Assembly: GCA_022701365.1 (NCBI GenBank)
Contig: JAKUHH010000236.1
Location: 1-64,000, forward strand
Source: Mycocentrospora acerina
Taxonomy: Eukaryota; Ascomycota; Dothideomycetes; Pleosporales
DNA length: 64,000 nucleotides
Direction: 5' to 3'
This document shows positions 10,623 through 21,859 of the stretch, piece by piece. Each line of letters opens with the position of its first letter. Positions within the stretch are counted from its first letter, which is position 1. A program made the translations under genes and the position numbers. A model generated the notes under the pieces. It ran no database searches, was not told the DNA's origin, and was given only the letters and a program-made list of their open reading frames with translations.

Positions 10623-11870
10623 TTTGAAGTGAAGTGTGCGTCAGTTCAGGCAATCTTCAGCGAGGTGATGACTTAACCAGATGCTGGTTGCTTCTCGGTA
10701 TGGCGTAGCGCGGCGTGGATGGATGGATTGGCGGCTGGTTGGGTAGGTTGTGCAGTGGTACAAGTTTGTGGTGTGCAAACGCGTCGATGGAATGAGTTTG
10801 CTCTTGGCGCGGGCGCGGGCGCGGAAGTTGAAGACGGAGAAAGATCGTGGAGGGTCGAGTTTGCCCAGGCTGAGGAATTGCGTCGATGCAGTCGAGGCGC
10901 TGGAGCTGATACTACTGGTGAACTACTGGTGAGAACGTGCCGCGTTTTTCGAGCCAAGTGACAGGATTGCACAGGGACTAGGTCACGGTTGCTGACTGAG
11001 CGGTCCGTGGCGGACGAGTCTTTTGTGAGGCGCGTGTCCAGGCAATATTGCATAAAGCGCGCAGGCAAGGTCCGGTCGGCCTTTGAAACCTGGCAGAGTG
11101 GGATGGTGGGGCCGTCGCAACGTACAATAGTTTTACCGGTGAGGCTGCACCGACGTGTTTCGCTGACACTGGATCTTTGTTGAGCAATGTTGTTGACGCG
11201 AAGACGCTGCTTGGACGGCTTCCTGGGAGGGCACGTGATTTGAAACCACACCCGTGACGGCCATTTGCGAACGGCGGCGGCGCTCATGCACAAGCTGCTA
11301 CACATCAGTGCTCGGCTTTGACACGGCCATCGTTTGCAAAACTCGAGCCGCAGAACGGAGATCACAACAGCTCAGTGAGGTCATCCGGGGGGGCACTTGA
11401 AGGTCTGGCGAGCTAATCCCTGCGCCCCCGTGCCCCTCCTTCCGGTTTTCCATGCGGTAAGGCTGAGCCAGAGGGGCGCGAGAGCGCGCTCTCGAGGCAC
11501 GTTGTTGGTGGCATTTCCGCGGGTGCCCGCCGGAGTAACAGCCCTTGCTCAGCAAACATTTCATGGCAGATTGCGTAGCAGTGGCTTGACTGATTCTGGG
11601 GTGCCTTCCCGCGGCCGAAGTCGTGCACTGATTGTTATGTGGATTATAAAGAAACTGTAGGGATCTTGACGCAGATATAAGCCCCGCCGACGCAGCCGCT
11701 ACCACGCCATTGCCAAACTCTTAAACTCGGCGAACCCCCACTGCAGTCCGTCATCCTTCTTCACTCATCCATCTCCCGTCTTCGACTGCTCTATTCTGTT
11801 GCAAGCCAGGCCGCTGCAACCTTAACCGTCGACTCTACATCCACAAGCTCTACATTCACCTCTGCCCAAC
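10623..11870. promoter_or_regulatory. Shared upstream region of the RRM gene and the 6PGDH gene
   Basis: 1.25 kb between two divergent genes. It holds a perfect 16-bp palindrome (11479-11494), a TATAAA at 11645-11650 (226 bp before the 6PGDH ATG) and a pyrimidine-rich stretch (about 11740-11870) just before the 6PGDH start, a common feature of strongly expressed fungal genes. ORFs on both strands here lack coding character. Functional roles are inferred. Confidence 0.5.
11479..11494. repeat. Perfect 16-bp palindrome
   Basis: CGAGAGCGCGCTCTCG is its own reverse complement. It lies in the divergent upstream region about 380 bp before the 6PGDH start codon. It could be a dimeric transcription-factor site, or chance in a GC-rich stretch. 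Confidence 0.6.
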
Positions 11871-13964
11871 ATGTCTGAACCTGTTGGAGATTTCGGGTGA
11901 GTGCGGTCCGCGTCCAGCGCCATCATGGCATGTACTGACTTTGCTCTTTTAGTCTTATCGGCCTTGCCGTAGGTGCAATGATCAGTCATAGCAAGATTGG
12001 CGCTTACAGTTTGTGATTAGGTTATGGGACAGAACTTGATCCTGAACGCGTAAGTTGCTCCCCACTACCTCGTCTGCTTGCAATCTGGCTAACAACATAT
12101 AGTGCCGACCACGGTTTCACAGTACAGTCTCTCCTCTGGTACAACCTTGTGCTCTAATACTAACTAGCGCCCAGGTTGTTGCATTCAACAGGACGTGAGG
12201 ATCTCTGGATCATACCAATCGCAAACATGGACTAACAGACCGGCAGAGTTGCCAAGGTTGACCGATTCCTCAACGATGGTAGGTTTAACTCTGCGTGAAT
12301 GTCATGTTTTCAACCTAACACAAGAACAGAGGCCAAGGGCAAGTCCATTGTCGGAGCACACTCCATCAAGGAGTTTGTTTCCAAGCTCAAGAAGCCCCGC
12401 CGCATGATGATGCTCGTCATGGCCGGCAAGCCCGTCGACGACTTCATTGAGCTCCTTTTGACCGAGGGTGGCATTGAGGAGGGCGACATCATCATCGACG
12501 GTGGAAACTCCCACTACCCCGACACAAACCGCCGCACTAAGTACCTCGCCGCGAAGGGCATCCGATTTGTCGGATCTGGTGTTTCTGGAGGAGAGGAGGG
12601 TGCTCGCTACGGCCCTAGCATCATGCCCGGTGGTAACGAGGAGGCTTGGCCATACATCAAGGTGCGAGATTCGCAAGCGTTGTGCGTAATTTACATCTGA
12701 CGGTAGAGCAGGACGTTCTCCAGGCCATCTCCGCCAAGTCTGACGGCGAGGCCTGCTGCCAATGGGTCGGTGACGAGGGTGCTGGTCACTACGTTAAGAT
12801 GGTCCACAACGGTATTGAGTACGGTGACATGCAGCTCATCTGCGAGGTAAGACTGGAATTTTGGAGTCGAGAAACTAGTCGCTGACCAAACTAGGCCTAC
12901 GACATCCTGAAGCGTGGTCTTGGACTGAGCAACAAGGAGATCGGTGATGTTTTCACCAAGTGGAACACCGGTGTCCTCGACTCTTTCCTCATTGAGATCA
13001 CTCGCGACATCATGTACAAGAACGACGATGATGGCGTTGCCATTGTCGAGAAGATTTTGGACTCTGCTGGCCAGAAGGGTACCGGCAAGTGGACAGCCAT
13101 CAACGCATTGGACCTCGGTATGCCCGTGACTCTGATCGGTGAGGCCGTCTTCGCTCGTTGCTTGAGCTCGCTCAAGTCAGAGCGTAGCCGTGCCTCCGGA
13201 CTTTTGGAAGGCCCTACCCCCAGCTTCACTGGTGACCGCCAGGAGTTCATCGACAACCTCGAGCAGGCTCTTTACGCTTCCAAGATCATCTCATACGCAC
13301 AGGGTTTCATGCTTATCCAGAACGTAAGTGCTTTTAGGGCAAAGCCATTGAGTTGTGCTAACAACTAGATAGGCCGCCAAGGAGTACAGCTGGAAGTTGA
13401 ACAAGCCCGAGATCGCTCTTATGTGGCGTGGTGGTTGCATCATCCGATCCGTCTTCTTGAAGGACATCACCAAGGCGTACGCTCTGCAAAATCTTATTAA
13501 GAAGGATGTGACTGACCAAATCCAGCTACCGTGCCAACCCCGACCTCGAGAACTTGCTTTTCGATGACTTCTTCAACAAGGCTATCCACAAGGCGCAGTC
13601 CGGGTGGAGAGAGTGAGTGACTGTTCATATCTCGGCAATTCGAGGTGCTAACGTTTGCCAGCGTCGTGTCAAAGGGTGCTCTCTGGGGTATCCCTACTCC
13701 CGCTTTCAGCACCGCACTGAGCTTCTACGACGGTTACCGTACAAAGGACCTGCCCGCCAACCTGTTGCAGGCACAGCGTGACTACTTCGGCGCGCATACT
13801 TTCAGGATCAAGCCTGAGTTTGCCAACGAGACTTACAAGGAGGGCCAGGACATTCACGTCAACTGGACCGGAAGGGGTGGAAACATCTCTGCTTCGGTAA
13901 GTTTGGGATCCGTTGTTACACGAGTGAGCAATGCTGACCTGATGACTAGACCTATAACGCATAA
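11871..13964 (+). CDS. gnd1: 6-phosphogluconate dehydrogenase, decarboxylating
   Basis: Thirteen exons: 11871-11896, 11953-11968, 12021-12049, 12103-12121, 12175-12194, 12247-12278, 12330-12661, 12712-12846, 12895-13323, 13373-13476, 13526-13612, 13662-13896 and 13950-13964. They total 492 residues, the normal length of the enzyme. It oxidises 6-phosphogluconate to ribulose-5-phosphate plus CO2 in the cytosolic oxidative pentose phosphate pathway, making NADPH. The N-terminal NADP fold is rebuilt from micro-exons (LIGLAVMGQNL, then AFNRTVAKVDRFL). The catalytic region contains IDGGNSHYPDT, FVGSGVSGGEEGARYGPSIMPGG and KMVHNGIEYGDMQLI, and the C-terminal domain has HTFRI. Six of the first six exons are 16-32 nt long, separated by 51-56 bp introns, which is unusual. 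A pyrimidine-rich leader suggests strong expression. Confidence 0.97.
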
Positions 13965-14628
13965 TCTGGAAATGCTATGGGATAATAAAACAGAGCGTGT
14001 GGAACATGCGATTGAAAATGAATTATACAACACACAAGATAGATTGAATCATAACGATAGTCAATGAACACCATCGCAAAACATCTGATGCTGTGACATA
14101 CGCAAGTGAATGGAATGTGTTTTTAAATACGCGAACCCTAGACGCGATGAGCGGGCAGACCCGCTAGCTCTTAGGGCAAAGCTCTGTTGATCCCAAGGGT
14201 AGTAAGCAGCACGTCACGTTGTACGCAGTTTGTGGAACAAATCATGGCCTTTTTTGAATAGTGAGAGCAGCTGTAAGAGCAAGTATATCTGTCTGGGTCA
14301 AAAGGACGACGTGGACGTGATTGGCCATGACAAGCGTGATGCTTGGCACTGGCTCCATCCACCAGCATCCCCTCCCCAGCTCCGTGTTCACCTTGGGCTA
14401 CTCTAGCTGCCCGTCGCGCTGCTGATCCTCGTTCGTGTTTGATCGCGTGCACGTGGCCGCTCTCCTTCTTGTCGCTCCTTTCCATTGCTTATTTGCTTCT
14501 TGCGTACCATTTCGGTACCGGGCTTGCGGACCTAACCAGGTGGAACTGATCAGGGCTGCGACACGGTGCGCGCCGCTCACGAAATACAGAGGTCAGGAGC
14601 CCCAACAGTTGGAGACTTGGGCACATCC
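13965..14628. other. Intergenic region
   Basis: 664 bp between the 6PGDH stop and the LSM12-like start. A short hairpin (AGCGGG / CCCGCT around 14150-14165) lies in the presumed 3' flank. Nothing else was recognised; the small ORFs on both strands have no coding features. Confidence 0.4.
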
Positions 14629-15464
14629 ATGGCGGAAAACAAGCGTCATAGCATGGCGGGGAAAATAGCAACCCCAAACTTGAAAGTCGGTGGTGTAGCG
14701 GGCAAGGATGTCGTCGATGCGGATTCAAACTTGTACAAAGCGGTTGGGTCGCGGTGAGTTATGCGCAACTGGCCTCTTCTTGCGGATAGGCAGGCTGATA
14801 GTAACAGCATCAAAATCACATGCGCCCCGAACAACAACGTCCTCGAAGGCACCCTCTTCACCGCGTGCAACCTCACCAATGCCATAGCCATCAACACGGC
14901 GCCCGCGCCGCCGAACCCCTCCGCTCCTCTCTCAAGCCAGCCTGGCGACTTCCACATCATCCCGTTTGCGCACATATTGTCATTCGAGATTATTGGCTCA
15001 GGGGAGCGGGCGTCTGAGTCCGCTCCGGGCTTCGATGGGGTACAACCCAGCATCTCAAAGGTGGATATTGCTGCACTACATGCGCGGGAAGAAGCGACAA
15101 TCCGCGAGATGAAGAAGAAGGACGCGCAGAAGGGCAAAGGTGTTAGTAGAGAGGCGCAGGACATGTTTGATTTCATATCTCGAACGTGAGTTGAAGCTCA
15201 AAATGTTCGTTGGAATATCAAACTAATTGTGTGGTTAAAAGGCTTCCTACTCGCTGGGCAGACGCTCAGATTGTTGTCAACGATGCCGTCTTGATTCAGC
15301 CTCCCTACACGCTGGATAGCATCAGAGCCCCCGCTGATAAGACACAGAGTGAAAGTCACGTTCGCAAGGTTGTTGAAGCATACTATCAGCGCAAGAAGAC
15401 GCCAGGTACCGGGGCAGCTCGTGCCCCAGTTGCTATGCCAATTGCTCCTCGAAAAGGAGGTTAA
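14629..15464 (+). CDS. LSM12-like protein with Sm-like and anticodon-binding-like (AD) domains
   Basis: Three exons: 14629-14753, 14808-15185 and 15242-15464, encoding 241 residues; introns are 54 and 56 bp in correct phase. After a variable N-terminus the LSm-type fold region reads NNVLEGTLFTACNLTNAIAIN, then a proline-rich insertion and HIIPFAHILSFEII. The C-terminal AD domain reads AQDMFDFISRTLPTRWADAQIVVNDAVLIQPPYTLDSI and ends in a basic tail. This order (Lsm fold, then AD domain) is the LSM12 family. Yeast Lsm12 binds RNA and works with Pbp1 in translation and stress granules. The start is the ATG before AENKRH; an in-frame ATG 21 codons upstream is also possible. Confidence 0.9.
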
Positions 15465-16076
15465 AGGGTGGTGTGGCAGTTGAAGCAGTGTCAATTAGGG
15501 AAGTCGACACTTCATGCATCAGAAAATGTTAGAAGTTCTCACAAAAGGATCTTCTTAGTTTGGCTTAAGATCAAACAAACTATCAAAAGTTCAAAATAAT
15601 CAAAATAAGCTCTATGGCTGGCTTCGCGACACATACGTAGATTGGCGATGGAAATCATTGTGCTACCCGCATGAGTGAGGTTTCACTAGCTGCGCCGATG
15701 GACAGACCAAACAAGTGAATAAAAACATCTCAACTCCATCACTTGTCACAACTGACTAGACCGAATTCTTTGCCTTATTTACTCTAAGCTGATGTACAGA
15801 CATACATCGCTTGCAACGTTTGCCGACAATTGCATGATCATCAAATTTACAAATTAAAATCTATGTCCTAGGTACTTAACAAGTTTAGGTCCGTTTGACT
15901 GAGCCCAGCCTTGTCAAAAGGCATGCTGAGCTCTCTAAATGATTTTGTCCCTTTGATCGTCTATCTCCTAAAATGAGGGTTAGTGCATGTGGGACACTGT
16001 AGCAGGTTTAAGCGATGTCTGCCATCCATATGCCTTTTTCGAGGTCAGCTTCGTCATCTTCGACTGTACTTGTACA

Positions 16077-16100
16077 GTGCCATTGAGCACACAATGGCAC
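16077..16100. repeat. Perfect inverted repeat, 9-bp arms with 6-nt loop
   Basis: GTGCCATTG and CAATGGCAC flank AGCACA. It sits in otherwise featureless intergenic DNA, 610 bp after the LSM12-like stop. Its function is unknown. Confidence 0.6.
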
Positions 16101-16953
16101 CTCAAGTATTTTGTTTTCCAATACAGCTACTAATAGGAATGCTGCACTGATCGTGACTTGGGGCCCTCATTTGCTTGCTCCGCACGCTAAAAACATCCGG
16201 CAGGATAGCTGGAAGAACTTAGCTCATGGACGGTGCGAGGTACACATTTGTAACCAGCATGCATAGTTCGACATATTGAACGCTAGTAGCCCTCGGTTGG
16301 AATGTGCGGACCAAGACTTAATTCACCGAGCGAAATCGCTCGCGATAACTTGCGGAATCTTGCGTACGGAGCTAGAGAGGCTTGGGTAATATGTGCAAAT
16401 GAAGCAAAGTAAAGCACATTGTTCTGAGACTCGTTATGACAAGTCTGCATTCGATAGCGGATATCGGTGATAACTGATTTAATTCCACCTTGTGCTTGAT
16501 TCTTTTCGAAAAAAAAAACAGAAACGAGGGGGTCGGTCTGGCCAATGCATATTCAGGCTTGCGACATTCGGCTTTTGATCAGTAACTCACAGAACAAGGA
16601 GATACTGCACCTCTGTGCATGAGACAGGGATGAAAGCTTCATCTTATACGATAGCCTGAGAAATGTGGCTGCAGATCGCATTAGCTCGTGCTTCGAGGCG
16701 CTTTCACGAGGAAATCGGGATTTCAACGGGGATCTAGGGTACACTATCCCCAGGCCCAATTGATCCACAACATGTTATCAAGGACAACCTTTCACTACGC
16801 AGGATTGTGGGGCCCCTTCACAACACGATTTGCCTATCTACAAAGATCTGATAAGTTTTTATTGTATTCTTTGAATGGACCAAACATTATACGATTAATG
16901 CACTGTGACAATCCACCATCACAACTTCACTCTCCTCTCGGCCTGGGGACGAA

Positions 16954-16960
16954 TATAAAA
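16954..16960 (+). promoter_or_regulatory. TATA box of the IMPase-family gene
   Basis: TATAAAA lies 187 bp upstream of the preferred start codon at 17147. This spacing suits a fungal promoter with a leader of about 120-150 nt and argues against translation from the upstream in-frame ATGs. Confidence 0.5.
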
Positions 16961-17146
16961 CCAAGCTCCTCCCGTTGTCCTACACTACCCAGACAAGTAA
17001 TTTCCCGCACCCGACCACAATCACAATTACCATACGCCCTTCAGAACATCACCCCGAACACCCAAAATACCAACATAAGCTCTACAAGGACTCTACACAG
17101 CCACTCGAAAACAAACAACGCCGTGGAGTCAACTACGACCTGCAAC

Positions 17147-18190
17147 ATGTTCAAAGACCATACTCTAAGCGATGTTGACAGCAGCTACGAAAACGGGGGC
17201 TCAGGTTTGTCAACTCCATACACAACACCGTCTTCAACTCCTGCGGACCTTATACGCACACTCGGCAGGCACAAGATGACAGCTGCCGACTTGCAAGAGG
17301 TTCACGACTTGCTCATCGAAATTGCCAAAGAGGCGGGCAAGATCATGATCCACGCTGAACACGAGATCCTCCAGGCCGCAGAACAAAAGAAGAACTCGAG
17401 CGATATTGTCACAGTATATGACGCCAAAATTGAGAACATGGCACACGCCCGCATAAAAACCGCCTACCCCGACTTTGACTTCTTCGGCGAGGAGACGCAC
17501 AAGGTCGGAACCAAACTCGGAAACGGCCCAACCATCGTCTGCGACCCCATCGACGGGACATTAAACTTCAAGAAAGGTGTACCAAATTGCGCCATCTCAC
17601 TCGGTCTGACACTCGACAAGAAGCCCGTTGTTGGCGTCGTCTTCAACCCTTTCCGCGGCGACATGTACACGGCGATCAAGAACAAGGGTGCGTTCCTCAC
17701 AAACGCGGCTGGTTCCCGTATGCAACTACCGCAATATCCCGTTGCGCCCCCAATGCCTGACCTTCGCTCCTGTCTCCTCTGCATCGAGTGGGGTAACGAG
17801 CGCCTCGGCCCGAACTGGGAGACGCGATTACATGTGCACAACACGCTGCTCACCGGCGAGACGGAAGGTGGCGCCATGTGCAAGTCTATACGGTCAAATG
17901 GATCTGCAGCACTTGACTTTTGCTACGTCGCTCAGGGATTCCTCGACGCGTTCTGGGAGGGTGGAGTGTATGTTTGGGATGTATGTGCCGGATGGATTAT
18001 TCTGGAAGAGGCGGGAGGGATAGTCGCGAGCGCCAACCCGGGGGACTGGGAACCGACTCTCGAGGGGAGAGTGTACTTCGCTGTGAGGCAAGCGAAGAGG
18101 GAGGAGCAGGAGAAGATTGTGGAGGAACTTTGGGATATCATGGGGGATCGAAAGTTTGTGTACAAAACACCCGTTCCGGAGAGCGTGTAG
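17147..18190 (+). CDS. Inositol-monophosphatase-family enzyme (QutG-like)
   Basis: Single-exon frame of 347 residues from the ATG at 17147. All metal and phosphate site motifs of the inositol monophosphatase superfamily are present: GEE at residues 114-116, DPIDGT at 133-138 and WDVCAG at 277-282. The enzyme should hydrolyse a small phosphate monoester such as myo-inositol-1-phosphate with Mg2+. Fungal relatives include QutG of the quinate cluster, but no other quinate genes are nearby, so general inositol phosphatase function is more likely. The first 50 residues are a family-variable, serine- and threonine-rich extension. The frame stays open upstream to 16688, which would add 153 residues; a TATA box inside that stretch speaks against it. 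Confidence 0.92.
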   Translation: MFKDHTLSDVDSSYENGGSGLSTPYTTPSSTPADLIRTLGRHKMTAADLQEVHDLLIEIAKEAGKIMIHAEHEILQAAEQKKNSSDIVTVYDAKIENMAHARIKTAYPDFDFFGEETHKVGTKLGNGPTIVCDPIDGTLNFKKGVPNCAISLGLTLDKKPVVGVVFNPFRGDMYTAIKNKGAFLTNAAGSRMQLPQYPVAPPMPDLRSCLLCIEWGNERLGPNWETRLHVHNTLLTGETEGGAMCKSIRSNGSAALDFCYVAQGFLDAFWEGGVYVWDVCAGWIILEEAGGIVASANPGDWEPTLEGRVYFAVRQAKREEQEKIVEELWDIMGDRKFVYKTPVPESV

Positions 18191-18918
18191 GTTGGAGATT
18201 CATTGTTGAATAAAAGTGATCGGCATTGAAAAGAGGGGAGATGTCATTGTTCAAGCATCTTGGGAAATAATACCGTCTATACTGTAAGGCGTTGGAATAA
18301 TAGTGAGGGTGTACTGGGTGGAACTTTGCTATATACTTAGACCGCTCAATGGGATAGAATTGGGGGTGTGCATGGCATCATGGCAGTTCTTTATATGTAA
18401 CCTGAAAAGTGTTTGGTGTGGGCGTGCAGACATTTGTTTGTATCTGAAAACACTGTGTTTTACAGAAATGCTGTTTCTAGCAGATTGTCGCTGCTTGATG
18501 AAATTAAGTGTGGTTCATGATGGAGTTTTTAGAAACGTAGTGTTCCTTCCAGGGCGTTGTCTTTCCTTGCTGATCATTGAGACTTGAGCTTTCCTCCACC
18601 ATATGCAAGGAATGTGCGACTAGCTATGGCTTTTTACATTGCAGTGAGGGTGGAACAGTTCACATCACACCCAGTATTCAGGCAACACACCTTTACATAT
18701 CATCTCTACCATCTATCCCTACACCCTACAGAGCTGATTGATCGACAAGCTCTCACCGGAACATTGAATCTCTCTTTCCAGTGTACAAAATCGTTTAATG
18801 TAACTTCCTCATACCTACACTCAAACTACTATTGTATACTTCAATTCTCACTAAGCGCCCTCTGTACATGTTCAGAGACACTGTTCACAATCGCAAGCAT
18901 ACATGACTGCTCCGCAAA

Positions 18919-19260
18919 TTGAAGTTCCACATTATTAACACAAGACTAGCAAACCATTCAAATCCCCAAACAGACGCAAGATATTCCACCTCTGCTAGTC
19001 ATTCTTCTTACCGACAGCCCACCAAGCTACGGACTTCTCCAGCACGATATCCACGGCCATACCGCCATCACTGCAATCGCCCTCTCGCAAAAACCCAAAA
19101 ACTAGAGGTTACAGAGGATTGGAGACGAAGGTTTGGAACTAGTGATACGCAGCAGGTCGAGCAAGCGAAGAAGTACAGATTCTGGGGAGATAAGAAAGTC
19201 TTACGGAGGCGAGACCAATTTAGACTTTCGCTGAAGAGGGCTGTTGGGGGTAGAATTTGA
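18919..19260 (+). CDS. Possible small basic protein, unknown
   Basis: An open frame of 113 residues. The first half is S/T/P/R-rich without recognisable features. The second half (about residues 55-113) looks more protein-like, with a charged helix-forming stretch, VTEDWRRRFG, and a basic end, KRAVGGRI. A splice-donor-like GTGAGG lies just after the stop, so it may be part of a spliced gene together with the next ORF, but I could not join them in frame. No family was recognised. Confidence 0.25.
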   Translation: MKFHIINTRLANHSNPQTDARYSTSASHSSYRQPTKLRTSPARYPRPYRHHCNRPLAKTQKLEVTEDWRRRFGTSDTQQVEQAKKYRFWGDKKVLRRRDQFRLSLKRAVGGRI

Positions 19261-19340
19261 GGTGAGGTGCTCTTATTTTTCATGATCAGTTTCTCCTTCC
19301 ACCTCCTACTGATACCTACAGGAATAAGACTGTTGACACT

Positions 19341-19661
19341 GTGAGTAGGCCTAGGGGGATGTCGTGCTCAGACGGAAGTTGCGAACTATCTTGCGGCGGT
19401 GTTCCAGTTGGTAATCCCAGTTCTTGTGCTGGACCATCGCCTCCGTCAGCTGTACCATCCTCCAGTACGTTTACTCCCGCAGCTGGTTCGTCGTCTTCGG
19501 CAAAATGGCACTCAACAGACAAACGCAAAAAGGGAAGCAAAGAACGACGGAACCGCTTCAATGGCAGGCTAGAAAAGGCCAAGCGGAAAAAGGATAGTGC
19601 GAAACGGCTAGTGAAGAAGGTCAAGATAAAAGCTGTTGGTGTTTTCATTGGAAAGATATGA
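19341..19661 (+). CDS. Possible small lysine-rich protein, unknown
   Basis: An open frame of 106 residues. The N-terminal half is rich in S, G, P and C; the C-terminal half is very lysine- and arginine-rich (KRKKGSKERR, KAKRKKDSAKR) and ends KAVGVFIGKI. It could be a nuclear or ribosome-associated basic protein, or the last exon of a longer gene. There is no homology evidence. Confidence 0.25.
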   Translation: MSRPRGMSCSDGSCELSCGGVPVGNPSSCAGPSPPSAVPSSSTFTPAAGSSSSAKWHSTDKRKKGSKERRNRFNGRLEKAKRKKDSAKRLVKKVKIKAVGVFIGKI

Positions 19662-19934
19662 GACGTTGGGTATTGTTGGAGTGTTCTATGATTTTATCTC
19701 ATCCATAGCAAACCAACAGGTAGAATTGAGAACACGAAGGCATCGATAAAAATAGGGATCAATTCATCATTCACCTTTGTTGCAAACTAGAAGAAACAGT
19801 ACTCGAGTCAGGCGGCAAGCCAAAGTTGCAGCTCGAAGAGTTGGAGAAGTTGCGGAGTTGCTGCGGGAGTGACGAATGCACGGACTGCATGCCCGCAACT
19901 TTGGGGTACATTTCACAGAGTCAGTCGTCACGCG

Positions 19935-21859
19935 ATGTTCACCAACAAAACGCGCGCCGCCCTCGCTGCCGCCTCGACGCGGCCGTACATCTGCCAGACC
20001 TGTCTGCGCCGACCCCAGGCGTCCCAATTGAGTCGAGCATGGCGTACCCTCTCGCCCTCGACACGAGGTCTGCAGACAGAGAGTTCACCGCCACCAGCCC
20101 GCCATGACGCGACTGCATTCCGCAAGCAGCTCAAGGATGCCGCCAAGAAGCAAAAAAGTGAGGCTGGGTCGTCGAAGAAGAAGGTGCCTAAGGGTGGCAA
20201 TGCACGGCTGGACAAGTGGGAGCTTACCGTGGGTATTGAAATCCACGCCGAACTAAACACGGCCCGGAAACTCTTCTCACGGGCGGCCACTTCAATCAGC
20301 GAGGCGCCAAACACACATGCCGCCCTATTTGACGTTGCATTTCCTGGGAGCCAGCCCCAGTTCCAGATAGAGACGCTCTTGCCCGCCATCCGCGGTGCCC
20401 TCGCCCTCAACTGCGCCATCCAGCCCCAGAGCAGCTTCGACCGCAAGCATTACTTCTACCAGGACCAGCCCGCTGGGTACCAGATCACTCAGTACTACCA
20501 GCCCTTTGCTCGCGATGGCCATGTTGTCCTTCATCACCACGATTTCCCTGCCGGCACAGCACCCCCACACTGCCCCATCACCATTGGCATCAAGCAGGTC
20601 CAGATGGAGCAGGACACGGCCAAGACGGTCCAGCAGCCCCCCTCAACTCACCTGCTCGACTTCAACCGCGTGTCCCATCCCCTTATCGAGATCATTACTC
20701 TCCCCCAGATACACGATCCCATTGTAGCTGCCGCCTGCGTCCGCAAAATTCAGACTATACTCAAGACGGTGAATGCCTGCACTGCTGGAATGGAACTTGG
20801 CGGTCTACGAGCCGATGTCAATGTCTCTGTTCGTGAGCGTAGTGGGCAGTCGGAAAGCAGTCACTCATATCATGGTGTGACTGGCCTGGGACAACGGACG
20901 GAAATCAAGAATTTAGCCAGTGTCAAGGCTGTTGAAGACGCCATCATTGCTGAACGCGACCGTCAGATCGATCTTCTCGAAGGCGGTGGCGCTGTTGAAG
21001 GTGAGACTCGTGGTTGGACACTGGGCAGCAAGACGACCAAACGCCTCAGAGGTAAAGAGGGTGAAATCGACTACCGCTATATGCCCGATCCAGACATTGC
21101 TCCAGTGATTGTTGCACCGGTACGTCGCTTCGATTTGATTTGACGCAGTTCATCATATTAACAAGTCCAAGGAAGTTGTCCAAATGCTTCAAGATTCCCT
21201 CCCTAGGCTTCCCGATGATTCCATAGACAATCTGGTGCAGACTTACGGTCTCTCTGCCAAGGACGCCGGCACACTTCTCTCCCTTGACGACGGTGAGCGT
21301 TTGGAATACTTCTTCAATGTCATTGGTCCACTTGCGCAGTCATCTGGATCAGCCAATGACCCTGATAATATTATTCGTCTTGGCAAGATAGCAGGGAACT
21401 GGTACATCCTTATTCATATCCAGTAGAAAAAAACTGTCGCTAACTGTGTTCAGGATATTGATGGAACTTGGAAGTCTCTTCAAGGACTCTGATTGGGACC
21501 CTTTGCGTGTTCCCGCCAATCAACTCATAGCCATCATCAGTGCACTACAGTCCAAGCAAATCACGTCCCGCTCCGCCAAAGCTCTTCTAGCAAGGAAGTT
21601 TGAGGGTGATGACCGAGATGTGGAGCAAATTATTCTTGAGGAAGACATGACGCTGAAACCTTTATCCCAAGCGGAGTATGAAAGCCTCGCACAAACTATA
21701 CTTGATGAAAAACCAGAAATGGTCAGGGATATTGTGGAGAAGGGACAGAGCAAGAAGGTCAAGTGGTTTGTTGGACAAATGATGGCGCGGGGTGCCGAAG
21801 GGAGTGTGGAGCCCGACACAGCGGAGAGGGTTCTTGTGCAGTTGCTGGAGGAGAAGTAG
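19935..21859 (+). CDS. gatB: Glutamyl-tRNA(Gln) amidotransferase subunit B, mitochondrial
   Basis: Three exons: 19935-21119, 21172-21401 and 21454-21859, encoding 606 residues; both introns are 52 bp. It is the B subunit of the GatFAB/GatCAB complex, which converts Glu-tRNA(Gln) to Gln-tRNA(Gln) for mitochondrial translation (yeast PET112). The N-terminus (MFTNKTRAALAAASTRPYICQ) is basic and serine/alanine-rich, as in a mitochondrial targeting peptide. Family motifs include VGIEIHAELNT, FDRKHYFYQDQPAGYQITQY, MELGGLRADVNVSVR, QRTEIKNLASVKAVEDAI and IDYRYMPDPD. The C-terminal YqeY-like domain (exon 3) reads QSKQITSRSAKALL. The start was chosen over an upstream in-frame ATG (19869) because it gives a cleaner presequence. 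Confidence 0.96.

Larger units (their letters stand above)
15465..17146. other. Intergenic region and leader of the IMPase-family gene
   Basis: 1.7 kb with no recognisable gene up to about 16690. It contains a perfect 9-bp stem, 6-nt loop inverted repeat at 16077-16100. From 16688 an open frame runs in phase into the IMPase gene, but a TATA box at 16954-16960 lies inside it, so this part is better read as promoter and 5' leader. Confidence 0.5.
18191..19934. other. Intergenic region with two weak small ORFs
   Basis: 1.7 kb between the IMPase-family gene and gatB. It is AT-richer than the flanking genes. Two open frames that could be real are listed separately (18919-19260 and 19341-19661); nothing else was recognised. 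Confidence 0.4.

Noticed and set aside
10673..11365. 230-codon minus-strand ORF upstream of the RRM gene
   Set aside because: Lies in the divergent promoter region, is S/R/P-rich and shows no family match.
17147..18190. Assignment of the IMPase-family gene to a quinate (qut) cluster
   Set aside because: No quinate dehydrogenase, permease or regulator gene is nearby, so only family membership is claimed.
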